Assembly: GCA_030491005.1 (NCBI GenBank) | Contig: JAKZMJ010000023.1 | Location: forward strand, 81,029-118,618 | From: Sulfurospirillum sp. | GTDB taxonomy: Bacteria; Campylobacterota; Campylobacteria; Campylobacterales; Arcobacteraceae | DNA length: 37,590 bases | Direction: 5' to 3' | Shown here: positions 27,620 to 35,908 of the stretch, in pieces | Position numbering within the stretch: position 1 is the first letter of the stretch | Layout of the letters: every line of letters starts with the position of its first letter | Notes under the pieces: model-generated | Databases searched by the model: none | What the model saw: only the letters and a program-made list of their open reading frames with translations | Told to the model about the DNA's origin: nothing | Position numbers and translations under genes: made by a program

Positions 27620-27934
27620 ATGGCAGAATTTAAAAATGTTACGATTGAAAAAGCTGCAAGTATCTTTTATGATGGTAATGTAACTGGTAGAAGTATACTT
27701 TTTGATGATGGAAGTTATAAAACACTTGGTATTATGCTTCCTGGTGAATATGAGTTTAATACTGTACATAAAGAAGTACTAGATATACAATCTGGTATTT
27801 TAGAACTTAGGTTACCTGCTTTAGATTGGGTTGAGTACAAAGCTCCAGCTTCTTTTGAAATACCTGCAAATTCTAAGTTCACACTAAGAGTAAATTATCT
27901 TGTAGACTACTGTTGCTCTTTTATTAAGCACTAA
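27620..27934 (+). CDS. ppnP: Pyrimidine/purine nucleoside phosphorylase (DUF1255)
   Basis: This 104-aa single cupin-like barrel of the PpnP/YaiE family splits nucleosides with phosphate into base and ribose-1-phosphate. The sequence FDDGSYKTLGIMLPGEYEFN, then EVLDIQSGILELRLP, and the end FTLRVNYLVDYCCSFI follow the family closely, and the length is exactly as expected. AAGGAAAAA precedes ATG 27620. The gene is monocistronic. Confidence 0.92.
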   Translation: MAEFKNVTIEKAASIFYDGNVTGRSILFDDGSYKTLGIMLPGEYEFNTVHKEVLDIQSGILELRLPALDWVEYKAPASFEIPANSKFTLRVNYLVDYCCSFIKH

Positions 27935-27962
27935 AACTTAATTCGCTAATTTACACTATAAG

Positions 27963-29080
27963 CTAAGGTCTATTTTTTAAATATTCCCTTAGTCTTCTTA
28001 TTCCTTCTTTCATATGCTTTATATCTCTTGTATATGCAAAACGCAAATATAAGTTTGTCTTATTTTCTCCAAAGTCCATACCTGGTGTACTTGCTAAATG
28101 AATATTGTCTAATAACTCTTTTGCAAAAGCAAAACTATCATTTGAATATTTAGAAATATTAGCCCAAAGATAAAAAGCTCCATCTGGCTTGGCATCTATT
28201 GTGAAAATATCATTTAATTCTTGAAATAAATAATCTCTTCTTTGCTTAAAAGTATCTTTAATATAGTCTAAATATTCATAATCAAAAGCTTCAAGTGCCG
28301 CATATTGGGAAAGGGTAGGAGGACAGATAAAAAGATTTTGTGCTATTATCTCAGCTTTTCTACTTAGGTGTTGGGGAACTATAATCCAACCTAACCTAAG
28401 TCCTGGCATACAATAGTATTTTGAAAAACCATTTATAACAAACACATCAGGTGAAAATTCTAATGCACTTTTGGCTTCTTTTTCATAAACTAAACCATGA
28501 TAAAGCTCATCTGAAATAAATGCGATTTTATTTTTACTACAGTATTGTACTAATTGTTCTAAATTATCTTTTTCATAAATATTACCCGTAGGATTTGCAG
28601 GTGAGGAAATTTGTAAGGCATCAATTTTATGTTTTTCTAAATCTTGCACATGTAGTTGATAATTATTCTTTTTAGAAATATTCATAAAAACGGATCGATA
28701 TCTAACATATGTGCAAAGTTTTTATAACAAGGATAAGAAGGGTCACTAAGTCCAAGTTTTTGCTTATATTTTAAACTTAAAGTATAAGCTACTAAAAATG
28801 CTCCTGATGTGCCAGGAGTTAATAAAACTCTTGAAGTATCTATATTTACATTATAAGTTTTTTTATAATGTTTTACAATTTTTTCTCTAAGTTCTAATAA
28901 ACCAAGACTTTGGGTATAAGAAAACTTATTTTCATCTAATGCTTTTTGTAAACTCTGTTTTACTTTTATTGATGGATTTAAATCTGGTTGACCTATTTCA
29001 AAATGAATTGTATCTTCATATTTTAATGCCTCACGAACAATATCCATAACAATAAAAGAACTCATATTTTCATATCTCAT
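27963..29080 (-). pseudogene. Class I/II PLP aminotransferase, single-base frameshift
   Basis: This is an aspartate aminotransferase-like fold-type I enzyme. Part one (from 29080) reads SSFIVMDIVREALKYE, FEIGQPDLNPS and LTPGTSGAFLVAYTL and stops after MLDIDPFL at 28682. Part two continues in another frame, MNISKKNN, SSPANPTGNIYE, SDELYHGLVY, GFSKYYCMPGLRLGW (PLP Lys) and GMDFGENKTNLYLRFAY. Adding one base near 28690 (as in DIDPVFMNIS) joins them into ~372 residues. The exact substrate is not clear. ATG 29080 (MRYENMSSF) is preferred over an upstream TTG at 29095. Whether the indel is real or a read error cannot be told. Confidence 0.85.
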
Positions 29081-29145
29081 GAAAAAAGTATACAATAAAA
29101 ATGATTTATTTTAAGATATTTATTAAATTATGAGTTTTTTTTAGT

Positions 29146-29151
29146 TAAAAT
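29146..29151 (+). promoter_or_regulatory. Likely thrC promoter -10
   Basis: TAAAAT preceded by a run of eight T residues (GAGTTTTTTTTAGT) fits the Campylobacterota sigma-70 pattern, in which a T-rich periodic tract replaces a -35 hexamer. It lies 25 nt before ATG 29176. Confidence 0.45.
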
Positions 29152-29175
29152 AAAAAATCAATATAAAGGTAAAGA

Positions 29176-30657
29176 ATGAATTTTGTAGAAACAAGAGGGA
29201 ACGATACAAAACATAAAGAAGAAGTCTCTTTTAGTCAAGCTATCTTAAACCCAAGTGCATCTTTTGGTGGACTTTATGTCCCTAAATATTTGCCAAAACT
29301 AGAAGATGATTTTATACAAAAGCACATAAATACTTCGTATAAAGCATTGGCATTTGATATTTTAAAAGCATTTGATATAGATATAAATGATGAACAAATA
29401 CAAAAAGCCTTGGATTTATATGATAATTTTGATAATCCTTTAAACCCTTGTCCTGTTGTTAAAATAGAAGAGAATTTATTCGTTCAAGAGCAGTTTCATG
29501 GACCAACGAGAGCTTTTAAAGATATGGCATTGCAACCTTTTGGTTCAATATTAAGTTCTCTTGCAAAAATAAAAGATGAAAAATATTTGATTTTAGTAGC
29601 CACTTCAGGTGATACAGGTCCTGCTGCTCTTAATACTTTTAGAAATAAAGAAAATATTCAAGTAGTATGCTTGTATCCAAATGGTGGAACATCTGATGTA
29701 CAAAGACTACAAATGGTTTGTGAAGATGCTACAAACACAAAAGTTATAGGAATAGAAGGAAATTTTGATGATGCTCAAGATGCCTTAAAAAAGTTACTTA
29801 TATCAAAAACATTTAATGATAAACTTCAAAAAAACAATATCAAGTTAAGTGCTGCAAATTCTGTTAATTTTGGAAGAATTATATTCCAAATAATTTATCA
29901 TTTCCATTCGTATATACAACTTTTAAAACAAAATGAAATTAAAAATAATGAAAAAATTTATCTAATTGTACCAAGTGGAAACTTTGGAAATGTACTTGGT
30001 GCATTTTATGCACAAAAAATGGGACTTAAGGTTGAAAAATTATTAGTTGCTTCAAATGAAAATGATATATTAAGCCAATGGATTAATACAGGTATTTATG
30101 ACATAAGAAATAAAAATTTAAAACTTACAAAATCACCTGCTATGGATATTTTAAAGTCATCAAATATTGAAAGGATATTGTATTCTTTATTTGGAGCTAA
30201 ACAAACAAAAATATTTATGGAAGATTTAAAGCAAAATGATATTTTTTCTATGAGCAAAGAGCAAACAAAAGAATTGAGAAAATATTTTGATGCAGTTAAT
30301 TCAAATGATGATTATGGTTTAAAAATTATTAATAAATATGCACAAAAAAACTATATAATGGATCCACATACAGCAACTTGTCTAAAACCATTTGAAAGCT
30401 TAAGAGAAAAAGATTTAAAAACTATTATTTATTCAACAGCACAATGGACAAAATTCTCACCAACGGTATTAAATGCACTAAATAATGATAATAACAATTA
30501 TTCAGATAAAGAAGCTTTAGAAGAAATATCGAAAAAATATAATATAGAAGTGCCTAAAAATATAAAAGCTTTATTTACCTCTCCTATAAAACATAAAGAT
30601 ATAATAAATAAAGATTCAATAGAAAAAGAAATATTAAATTTCCTTTCTATTGTGTAA
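29176..30657 (+). CDS. thrC: Threonine synthase
   Basis: This 493-aa PLP enzyme turns O-phosphohomoserine into threonine. The PLP lysine is Lys115 in GPTRAFKDMALQ; other family blocks are ILNPSASFGGLYVP, VATSGDTGPAALNTF, CLYPNGGTSDVQRLQM, NSVNFGRIIFQIIYH and VPSGNFGNVLGA. Length and order match the long (E. coli-type) threonine synthases. AAAGGTAAAG precedes the ATG. It is divergent from the aminotransferase. Confidence 0.97.
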   Translation: MNFVETRGNDTKHKEEVSFSQAILNPSASFGGLYVPKYLPKLEDDFIQKHINTSYKALAFDILKAFDIDINDEQIQKALDLYDNFDNPLNPCPVVKIEENLFVQEQFHGPTRAFKDMALQPFGSILSSLAKIKDEKYLILVATSGDTGPAALNTFRNKENIQVVCLYPNGGTSDVQRLQMVCEDATNTKVIGIEGNFDDAQDALKKLLISKTFNDKLQKNNIKLSAANSVNFGRIIFQIIYHFHSYIQLLKQNEIKNNEKIYLIVPSGNFGNVLGAFYAQKMGLKVEKLLVASNENDILSQWINTGIYDIRNKNLKLTKSPAMDILKSSNIERILYSLFGAKQTKIFMEDLKQNDIFSMSKEQTKELRKYFDAVNSNDDYGLKIINKYAQKNYIMDPHTATCLKPFESLREKDLKTIIYSTAQWTKFSPTVLNALNNDNNNYSDKEALEEISKKYNIEVPKNIKALFTSPIKHKDIINKDSIEKEILNFLSIV

Positions 30658-30762
30658 AAATATAACTAAAAAGGTAATATTATCTTAAGCTAGTACTTGT
30701 ATTATGATGATTTAAGATAAAAATCTATATACTTACTAAAATTTCAAAATTAAGGAATATGA

Positions 30763-31269
30763 ATGTCTAATGAAAAAAATAGACGAGATTTTCTAGGTTA
30801 TACATTTGCAGCTACTGCTCTAGTTGGTGGTGTAGTATCGCTTTATGGTATGAAACGAGCTTGGGATCCTCTTCCTAGTGTTTTAGCTGGTGGATTTAAA
30901 AGTGTAGACTTAATGCCTTTAAAAGCAGGAAAACCAAAAACTGTAGAATGGAGAGGAAAACCTATCTTTATTTTAAAGAAAACTGCACAAATGGAGAAAT
31001 CACCAAGAGATTTGATCGTTAATAATGAAAGATTTATCATTGCCATTGGTCTTTGTACTCACTTAGGTTGTATTCCTGCATGGAAAAAAGATATGTGGAA
31101 ATGTGCCTGTCATGGAGGAGCATTTAATTCAAGTGGGACTCAAACATTTGGACCTCCTCCTGTACCTCTTAAATTACCAGAATTTAGCCTAAAAGGAAAT
31201 ACTATTGTTTTAGGTGAAACTGGTGAAGAATATGAAAAAATTGCTAGTTATCTAGCAAGTCAAGTATAA
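30763..31269 (+). CDS. petA: Ubiquinol-cytochrome c reductase Rieske iron-sulfur subunit
   Basis: This 168-aa subunit of the cytochrome bc1 complex takes an electron from quinol with its 2Fe-2S cluster. The N-terminus RRDFLGYTFAATALVGG is a Tat-type signal anchor; cluster ligands are in CTHLGC (Cys98, His100, Cys103) and CHGG (Cys116, His117). GTQTFGPPPVPL forms the Pro loop. AAGGAATATGA precedes the ATG. petB starts 9 nt after the stop, so petABC is one operon. The substrate in this group is probably menaquinol. Confidence 0.96.
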   Translation: MSNEKNRRDFLGYTFAATALVGGVVSLYGMKRAWDPLPSVLAGGFKSVDLMPLKAGKPKTVEWRGKPIFILKKTAQMEKSPRDLIVNNERFIIAIGLCTHLGCIPAWKKDMWKCACHGGAFNSSGTQTFGPPPVPLKLPEFSLKGNTIVLGETGEEYEKIASYLASQV

Positions 31270-31278
31270 GGGGCAGTA

Positions 31279-32527
31279 ATGGCAAAAATCACAAAAGCAA
31301 AATCTTTAGGAGATTGGTTTGATCAAAGATTAAATACAACAACTTTCAATAAAGTTATGATGACTGAGTATTGGATACCAAAAGATATAAATTTCTTATG
31401 GGCCATGGGTGTACTGTTGGCTACTACCTTTGGTAATTTTAGTAATATCTGGTATTTTTTTAATGATGTATTATAAACCAGATATTAATTTAGCATTTGA
31501 TAGTGTAAATTATACTATTATGCAAGAAGTTGCATTTGGTTGGTTATTTAGACATATGCACGGTGTTGCTGCTTCTGTAATATTTCTTATAATTTATATT
31601 CATATGTTCGCTGGAATTTATTATGGTTCATATAAACAAGGTCGTGAGATGGTATGGATATCTGGAATGTTATTATTTATGACATTTTCAGCTGCTGGTT
31701 TCTCTGGATATATGCTTCCTTGGGGACAAATGTCTTATTGGGCAGCCATGGTTATTACTAATTTATTTGGTGGAATTCCTCTTATAGGTGATGCACTTGT
31801 AGTTTGGATAAGAGGTGACTTTAATGTAGCTGATGCTACTTTGACACGATTTTTCATGCTACATGTTTTTTTATTACCTATTAGTATTATGGGAATTATA
31901 GGTTTGCATTTTTATGCACTTAGAATACCTCATGTAAATAATCAAACATCAGAAGAATTAGATTATGATTTAGAAGCTGAAAAATATTTATCAGGAAATA
32001 AAAAAGAATCAAAAGTTATACCTTTTTGGCCTGTATTTATATCAAAAGATTTTGCAGTTCTTGGAGTATTTCTAATATTTTATTTTTATTTAGTGTTTTT
32101 CCATTATAATTTTGCAATGGATCCTGTTAACTTTGATCCAGCTGATAATATGGTAACTCCTGCTCATATATATCCTGAGTGGTATTTCTTATGGTCATAT
32201 GAAGTATTAAGAGGTTTCTTTTTTGATATAGCTGGTGTTAAGGCATTTGATATTGGTTTAGCCGCTTTTGGTTTTGCTAATGTTGCTTTTTTATTATTGC
32301 CATTTTTAGACAGAGATACTAAAATATTACCAGCACATAAAAGACCTGCCTTTTTTATATGGTTTTGGATTATGATTATTGATTTAATTGTATTAACCGT
32401 TTGTGGTAAATTACCACCTGAGGGAATATTTACATGGATAGGTTTTGGGGCAGCCGTTGGTTTTATTCTTATATTCGCAGCCTTACCTATTGTTACAAAA
32501 ATAGATGCTTCAAGAAGGGGTGAATAA
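31279..32527 (+). pseudogene. petB: Cytochrome b subunit, single-base frameshift
   Basis: This is the integral membrane core of the bc1 complex, with two b hemes and both quinone sites. The first ~53 codons (MAKITKAKSLGDWFDQRLN ... GVLLATTFG) run into a stop at 31476. The rest continues in another frame: ILVISGIFLMMYYKPD, heme-binding His in RHMHGV, IYIHMFAGIYYGS, MLHVFL and GLHFYALRIPHV, and YPEWYFLW. Removing one A at ~31434-31436 (GGTATTTTA for GGTAATTTTA) gives a continuous ~415-aa protein. A broken petB would stop bc1 function, so a read error is quite possible. Confidence 0.9.
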
Positions 32528-33399
32528 TGAGAGAATTAAAAATATTAGCAGTTGTAGTATTCTTTACTCTAATTATGTATATAGGAGTTGAACCGTTTGC
32601 TCATTCACAAATGCATCCACATGTAGAACCAGCAGACTATACATTTAGTGATGTTGATGGATTAAAAGATTTAAAAGGTGATGCAAAAAATGGAGCTACG
32701 CTTGTACAAGCTAATTGTACTGCTTGTCACTCTATAATATCTCAAAACTTTCCTCCTGTAATGGACAATGCAAGTTCAGCAGCAGCGTATGGTGTTGTAC
32801 CACCTGATTTAAGTACAGCAGGTAAACTATATAATGAAAATTATTTAGCTGCTTTTATTAAAGACCCTGCAAAAGCTGGAAAAGTTGAACATAAATATGA
32901 AGATGGTGCAGTTCATCCAATGCCAAAATATGATTGGATGAAAGCTAGTGAAATAGCAGATATGGTCGCTTATTTAAAAAGTATAGCACCTGAAACTATG
33001 ACAAATAAAGAAGTATTCGCTGATTCATGTCTTAGATGTCATGGTATAAAATATGCTGATATGCAAAAAGGAACTATGAATTCTATAACACCAAGTGAAA
33101 ACCTTGAAACATATATGGGTAAAATTCCACCAGATTTATCTCAATATATTAGATCAAGAAGTAAATCATATTTACATGAATTTATTAATGATCCACAAAA
33201 ACATCTTGAAGGTACAGCAATGCCTAGAGTTGGATTAACAAAAGATGCACAAGAACAAGTTGTAGCTTATATGGAAGAAATAGGTGATTCTAAAAAAGAG
33301 CAAAGAAATGAATTAGGTCCTAAGTTTTTAATATATTTACTTGTATTTGCTATCATGGCATTTTTATGGAAAGCTAGTAAGTGGAGAGATGTTCATTAA
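32527..33399 (+). CDS. petC: Diheme cytochrome c1-type subunit of bc1 complex
   Basis: This 290-aa protein has an N-terminal helix (ILAVVVFFTLIMYIGV), two c-type heme sites, CTACH at 64-68 and CLRCH at 168-172, and a C-terminal membrane anchor (FLIYLLVFAIMAFLW). A diheme cytochrome as the third subunit is the form usual in Campylobacterota, in place of the monoheme c1. Its domains lie in the periplasm and pass electrons to soluble or oxidase-bound cytochrome c. The ATG overlaps the petB stop (TAATG). Confidence 0.93.
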   Translation: MRELKILAVVVFFTLIMYIGVEPFAHSQMHPHVEPADYTFSDVDGLKDLKGDAKNGATLVQANCTACHSIISQNFPPVMDNASSAAAYGVVPPDLSTAGKLYNENYLAAFIKDPAKAGKVEHKYEDGAVHPMPKYDWMKASEIADMVAYLKSIAPETMTNKEVFADSCLRCHGIKYADMQKGTMNSITPSENLETYMGKIPPDLSQYIRSRSKSYLHEFINDPQKHLEGTAMPRVGLTKDAQEQVVAYMEEIGDSKKEQRNELGPKFLIYLLVFAIMAFLWKASKWRDVH

Positions 33400-33412
33400 T
33401 CTTTCTAAATAT

Positions 33413-33438
33413 AATCTTGTATTTTTAATTACAAGATT
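33413..33438 (+). terminator. Hairpin after petC
   Basis: AATCTTGTA / TACAAGATT is a perfect 9-bp stem with an 8-nt loop, 13 nt after the petC stop. It has no long T tract afterwards, so it may stabilise the pet mRNA end or be a weak terminator. Confidence 0.45.
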
Positions 33439-33485
33439 GTATCCTATCGCTTATTTTTCAGCATTATATAAAATATAAAGATTAT

Positions 33486-33915
33486 ATGATGCTAAAAAAA
33501 AATATTATTTATACTTGTATTTTTCTGTACTTATATATTTGCACAAGAAAAAGCTAGCCTTAATGAAAGATGGTATACACAAGAAGATGTGACAAAAGGA
33601 AAAAAACTATTTATAAACAACTGTTCGTCCTGTCATGGTAAAAAAGCACAAAAAACTTTAAACTGGAAAAGAACTTTAAAAGATGGTACTTATCCTCCTC
33701 CTCCCTTAAATGGTACTGCTCATGCTTGGCATCATCCAAAAAGTCAATTAGAAAGAATTATATTAAATGGTGGACAACTTTATGATGGTACAATGCCAGC
33801 TTTTAAAAATGTATTAAATAAAGAAGAGATTAGCTATATAATATCTTATTTTCAAAATTTCTGGAATAATGAAATATATAATACTTGGTTTAATAATGCA
33901 GGATTAACTAGATAA
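33486..33915 (+). pseudogene. Monoheme cytochrome c with signal peptide out of frame (A9 tract)
   Basis: The mature part reads EKASLNERWYTQEDVTKG, NNCSSCHGKK (heme), PPPPLNGTAHAWHHP, and YDGTMPAFKN with the likely axial Met, ending at 33915. The first plausible ATG of that frame is only at 33589, inside the mature domain. Upstream, ATG 33486 starts MMLKKN in another frame. With eight instead of nine A residues at 33494-33502 the two join as MMLKKILFILVFFCTYIFAQ, a perfect secretion signal. So the gene is off by one base at a homopolymer: a read error, slippage-based on/off variation, or decay. It may be an electron carrier for the upstream bc1 complex. Confidence 0.8.
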
Positions 33916-33967
33916 TGTATTTTAAAAGAGTAATAAAACAATAAAAATATTAAAAATCAATAACTTA

Positions 33968-34008
33968 AAATATAGTACAAAGTAAATTTCATACTTTGTA
34001 CTATATTT
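33968..34008. terminator. 17-bp perfect hairpin between cytochrome c gene and atpB
   Basis: AAATATAGTACAAAGTA (33968-33984) and its exact complement (33992-34008) enclose a 7-nt loop. It begins 53 nt after the cytochrome c stop and is the strongest short hairpin seen outside the rRNA region. It probably ends the upstream transcript before atpB. Confidence 0.65.
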
Positions 34009-34043
34009 ACTACTCATTCATACGATTTTTAGAAAACTAATAC

Positions 34044-34049
34044 TATAAT
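34044..34049 (+). promoter_or_regulatory. Possible atpB promoter -10
   Basis: TATAAT lies 33 nt before ATG 34083, after the upstream hairpin. No good -35 hexamer is present, as is common in this group. Confidence 0.5.
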
Positions 34050-34082
34050 GGCATTGATTTTAAGATTTTAAAAAGGACATAA

Positions 34083-34769
34083 ATGGAAGAAAGACTATTT
34101 ACATTCTTAGGTTCACTTGGTGGACATGGACAAGAATGGCTTATATTATCACACTTTATTTTAGCTATTGGGATTATATTTTATATTGTTAGAAAAGCTA
34201 CAAATAAACTTCAGCTAGTACCAACTGGTTCACAAAATGTAATGGAAGCATTTGTTGGTGGTATTGTTTCTATGGGTGCTGATACTATGGGTGAGAAAAA
34301 TGCTAGAATATACTTACCATTAATAGGCTCTTTAGCTCTTGTAATTTTTGTAAACAATATGATGGGTATTATTCCTGGTTTTGAATCAGCAACTGGAAAT
34401 ATCAACTTTACTTTAGCTTTGGCTTTAATAGTATTTGTTTATTATAATTATTTGGGTATTAAAATCAATGGCTTTTTTAATTATTTTAAACACTTTATGG
34501 GACCTATGCCTATACTTGCACCTTTAATGTTTCCTATTGAATTAATATCACATTTTTCAAGAATTGTATCATTGTCTTTTAGACTTTTTGGTTCAATCAA
34601 AGGTGATGATATGTTTTTAATGGTACTTTTAATGCTAGTACCTTGGGTTTTACCTTTGCCTGGTTTTTTCTTATTAACTGCATTTGGTTTATTACAAGCA
34701 TTTATTTTTAGTATATTAACTTATGTTTACATAGCAGGTTCAGTTATGATGGCAGAAGAAGAACACTAA
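34083..34769 (+). CDS. atpB: F0F1 ATP synthase subunit a
   Basis: This 228-aa membrane subunit forms the proton half-channels next to the c-ring. It has ~5-6 hydrophobic helices and the conserved helix SRIVSLSFRLFGSIKGDDM, with the essential Arg in SFRLFG, plus PIELISHFSR before it. NNMMGIIPGFESATGNIN is also a family block. AAAAAGGACATAA precedes the ATG. It stands alone, away from the other atp genes, as is known in Campylobacterota. Confidence 0.96.
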   Translation: MEERLFTFLGSLGGHGQEWLILSHFILAIGIIFYIVRKATNKLQLVPTGSQNVMEAFVGGIVSMGADTMGEKNARIYLPLIGSLALVIFVNNMMGIIPGFESATGNINFTLALALIVFVYYNYLGIKINGFFNYFKHFMGPMPILAPLMFPIELISHFSRIVSLSFRLFGSIKGDDMFLMVLLMLVPWVLPLPGFFLLTAFGLLQAFIFSILTYVYIAGSVMMAEEEH

Positions 34770-34794
34770 GTAGAAAATTTCTATAATTAAAAAA

Positions 34795-34830
34795 GGCAAA
34801 GAGATTAGTATTTTCTCTTTGTCTTTTTTT
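34795..34830 (+). terminator. Rho-independent terminator after atpB
   Basis: The stem GGCAAAGAGA / TCTCTTTGTC (10 bp, one G-U) has a 9-nt loop and is followed by seven T residues. Confidence 0.85.
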
Positions 34831-34866
34831 ATGTCTGATTTATATATACTTTCTAGGATAAGATAA

Positions 34867-35457
34867 ATGAGTAAAAAAACTAAGCAAGAGTTTGTTAGGT
34901 ATTTAATTACAGACCCACAATATTATTCAAATGATTTAAAAATATTTGAGACAAAACTAAACTTAGTTTTACAAAATTTTAATGTTGATATTATTTGTTT
35001 TAGAGATAAGACTTCAACAAACTATGAGGAACTAGCAAAAAAATTCATTGAAATAGCAAAAAAATTTAAAATAAAAAAGATTTTGTTGAATACTCATTAT
35101 AAACTAGCAAAAAAATTAGGAGCAAATGGAGTTCATCTTCCTAGCTCTTCGTTTAATGACATAACAAAAGCTAAAGAATTAAACCTTTTTACTATTCTTT
35201 CTTGTCATAATGATGAGGAAATTAAACAAGCCCTAAAATTAAAAGTTGATTGTATTACTTACTCACCCATATTTACTAGTCCTAAAAAAGGACAAGCCAA
35301 AGGCATTGAAGCGTTAAAAAAAGTATTATCTACATATAATCAAATGGATATTATAGCCCTTGGTGGTATAATAAATCAAGATCAAATAAGTGAGATAATG
35401 CAAACTAAAGCTTATGGTTTTGCTTCAATTAGATATTTTATACAAAAAAACAAATGA
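34867..35457 (+). CDS. thiE: Thiamine phosphate synthase
   Basis: This 196-aa TIM-barrel protein of the ThiE/TenI family joins the thiazole and pyrimidine halves of thiamine. Blocks include YLITDPQYY, DIICFRDKTSTNYEELAKKF, ILLNTHYKLAKKLGANGVHL, TYSPIFTSPKKGQAKG and IIALGGIINQDQI, as in the family (phosphate and metal sites). It is slightly shorter than the E. coli form and has the standard GVHLP step. GGATAAGATA lies before the ATG. It could be a TenI-like paralogue; ThiE is preferred as most motifs are kept. Confidence 0.85.
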   Translation: MSKKTKQEFVRYLITDPQYYSNDLKIFETKLNLVLQNFNVDIICFRDKTSTNYEELAKKFIEIAKKFKIKKILLNTHYKLAKKLGANGVHLPSSSFNDITKAKELNLFTILSCHNDEEIKQALKLKVDCITYSPIFTSPKKGQAKGIEALKKVLSTYNQMDIIALGGIINQDQISEIMQTKAYGFASIRYFIQKNK

Positions 35458-35516
35458 AATAATTTATTAAAATAGATATATTAAATTTAAATGGGAATAA
35501 GAATATTTAGTATCTA

Positions 35517-35552
35517 GTTGTAAATATGTTATTTTATTAAAATATTTACAAC
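35517..35552. terminator. Bidirectional hairpin between thiE and acpS
   Basis: GTTGTAAATAT and ATATTTACAAC make a perfect 11-bp stem with a 14-nt loop. It overlaps the last codons of acpS and lies 60 bp after thiE, where the two convergent transcripts meet. Confidence 0.5.
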
Positions 35553-35882
35553 CACTGCAATAGCAAGCCCACTATCATGAGATATAGAAACAAAAGATTT
35601 TTTTATATTATATTTTTTTCTAAGACTTTTTTTATATTTTAGTAAAGGAGCATTATGTTTGTTTTTTTTTATTTTTATATCAAGAAAACTACATTTTTTC
35701 CCAATGCCTGTGCCTATTGCTTTACTTGCAGCCTCTTTTAATGCCCAAAAACCAGCTGCTGTTTGAGGTGATTTGATTAAAAGTATTTCTTTTTTACTTA
35801 AAAATCTTTCATATGCTTTAGCACCAAATTTTTCATACATCTTTGTAATTCTGTCAATTTTAACTATATCTATACCTATCAT
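35529..35882 (-). CDS. acpS: Holo-[acyl-carrier-protein] synthase
   Basis: This 117-aa enzyme moves 4'-phosphopantetheine from CoA to acyl carrier protein. It begins MIGIDIVKIDRI (metal-binding Asp) and has FWALKEAASKAIGTGI (catalytic Glu-Lys motif WxxKEAxxK) and FVSISHD. The start at 35882 is chosen because the family begins with MIGIDIV; a TTG two codons upstream would add MK. It lies 26 nt downstream of dnaB on the same strand. Confidence 0.94.
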   Translation of the reverse strand: MIGIDIVKIDRITKMYEKFGAKAYERFLSKKEILLIKSPQTAAGFWALKEAASKAIGTGIGKKCSFLDIKIKKNKHNAPLLKYKKSLRKKYNIKKSFVSISHDSGLAIAVVVNILIK

Positions 35883-35908
35883 TTTCAACCTATTTTTTAA
35901 ATCAGATA

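Noticed and set aside
28682-28685. Two separate translation-coupled genes for the aminotransferase halves
   Set aside because: The ATGA overlap is accidental: the break is inside a single PLP domain and one added base restores the family sequence across the junction.
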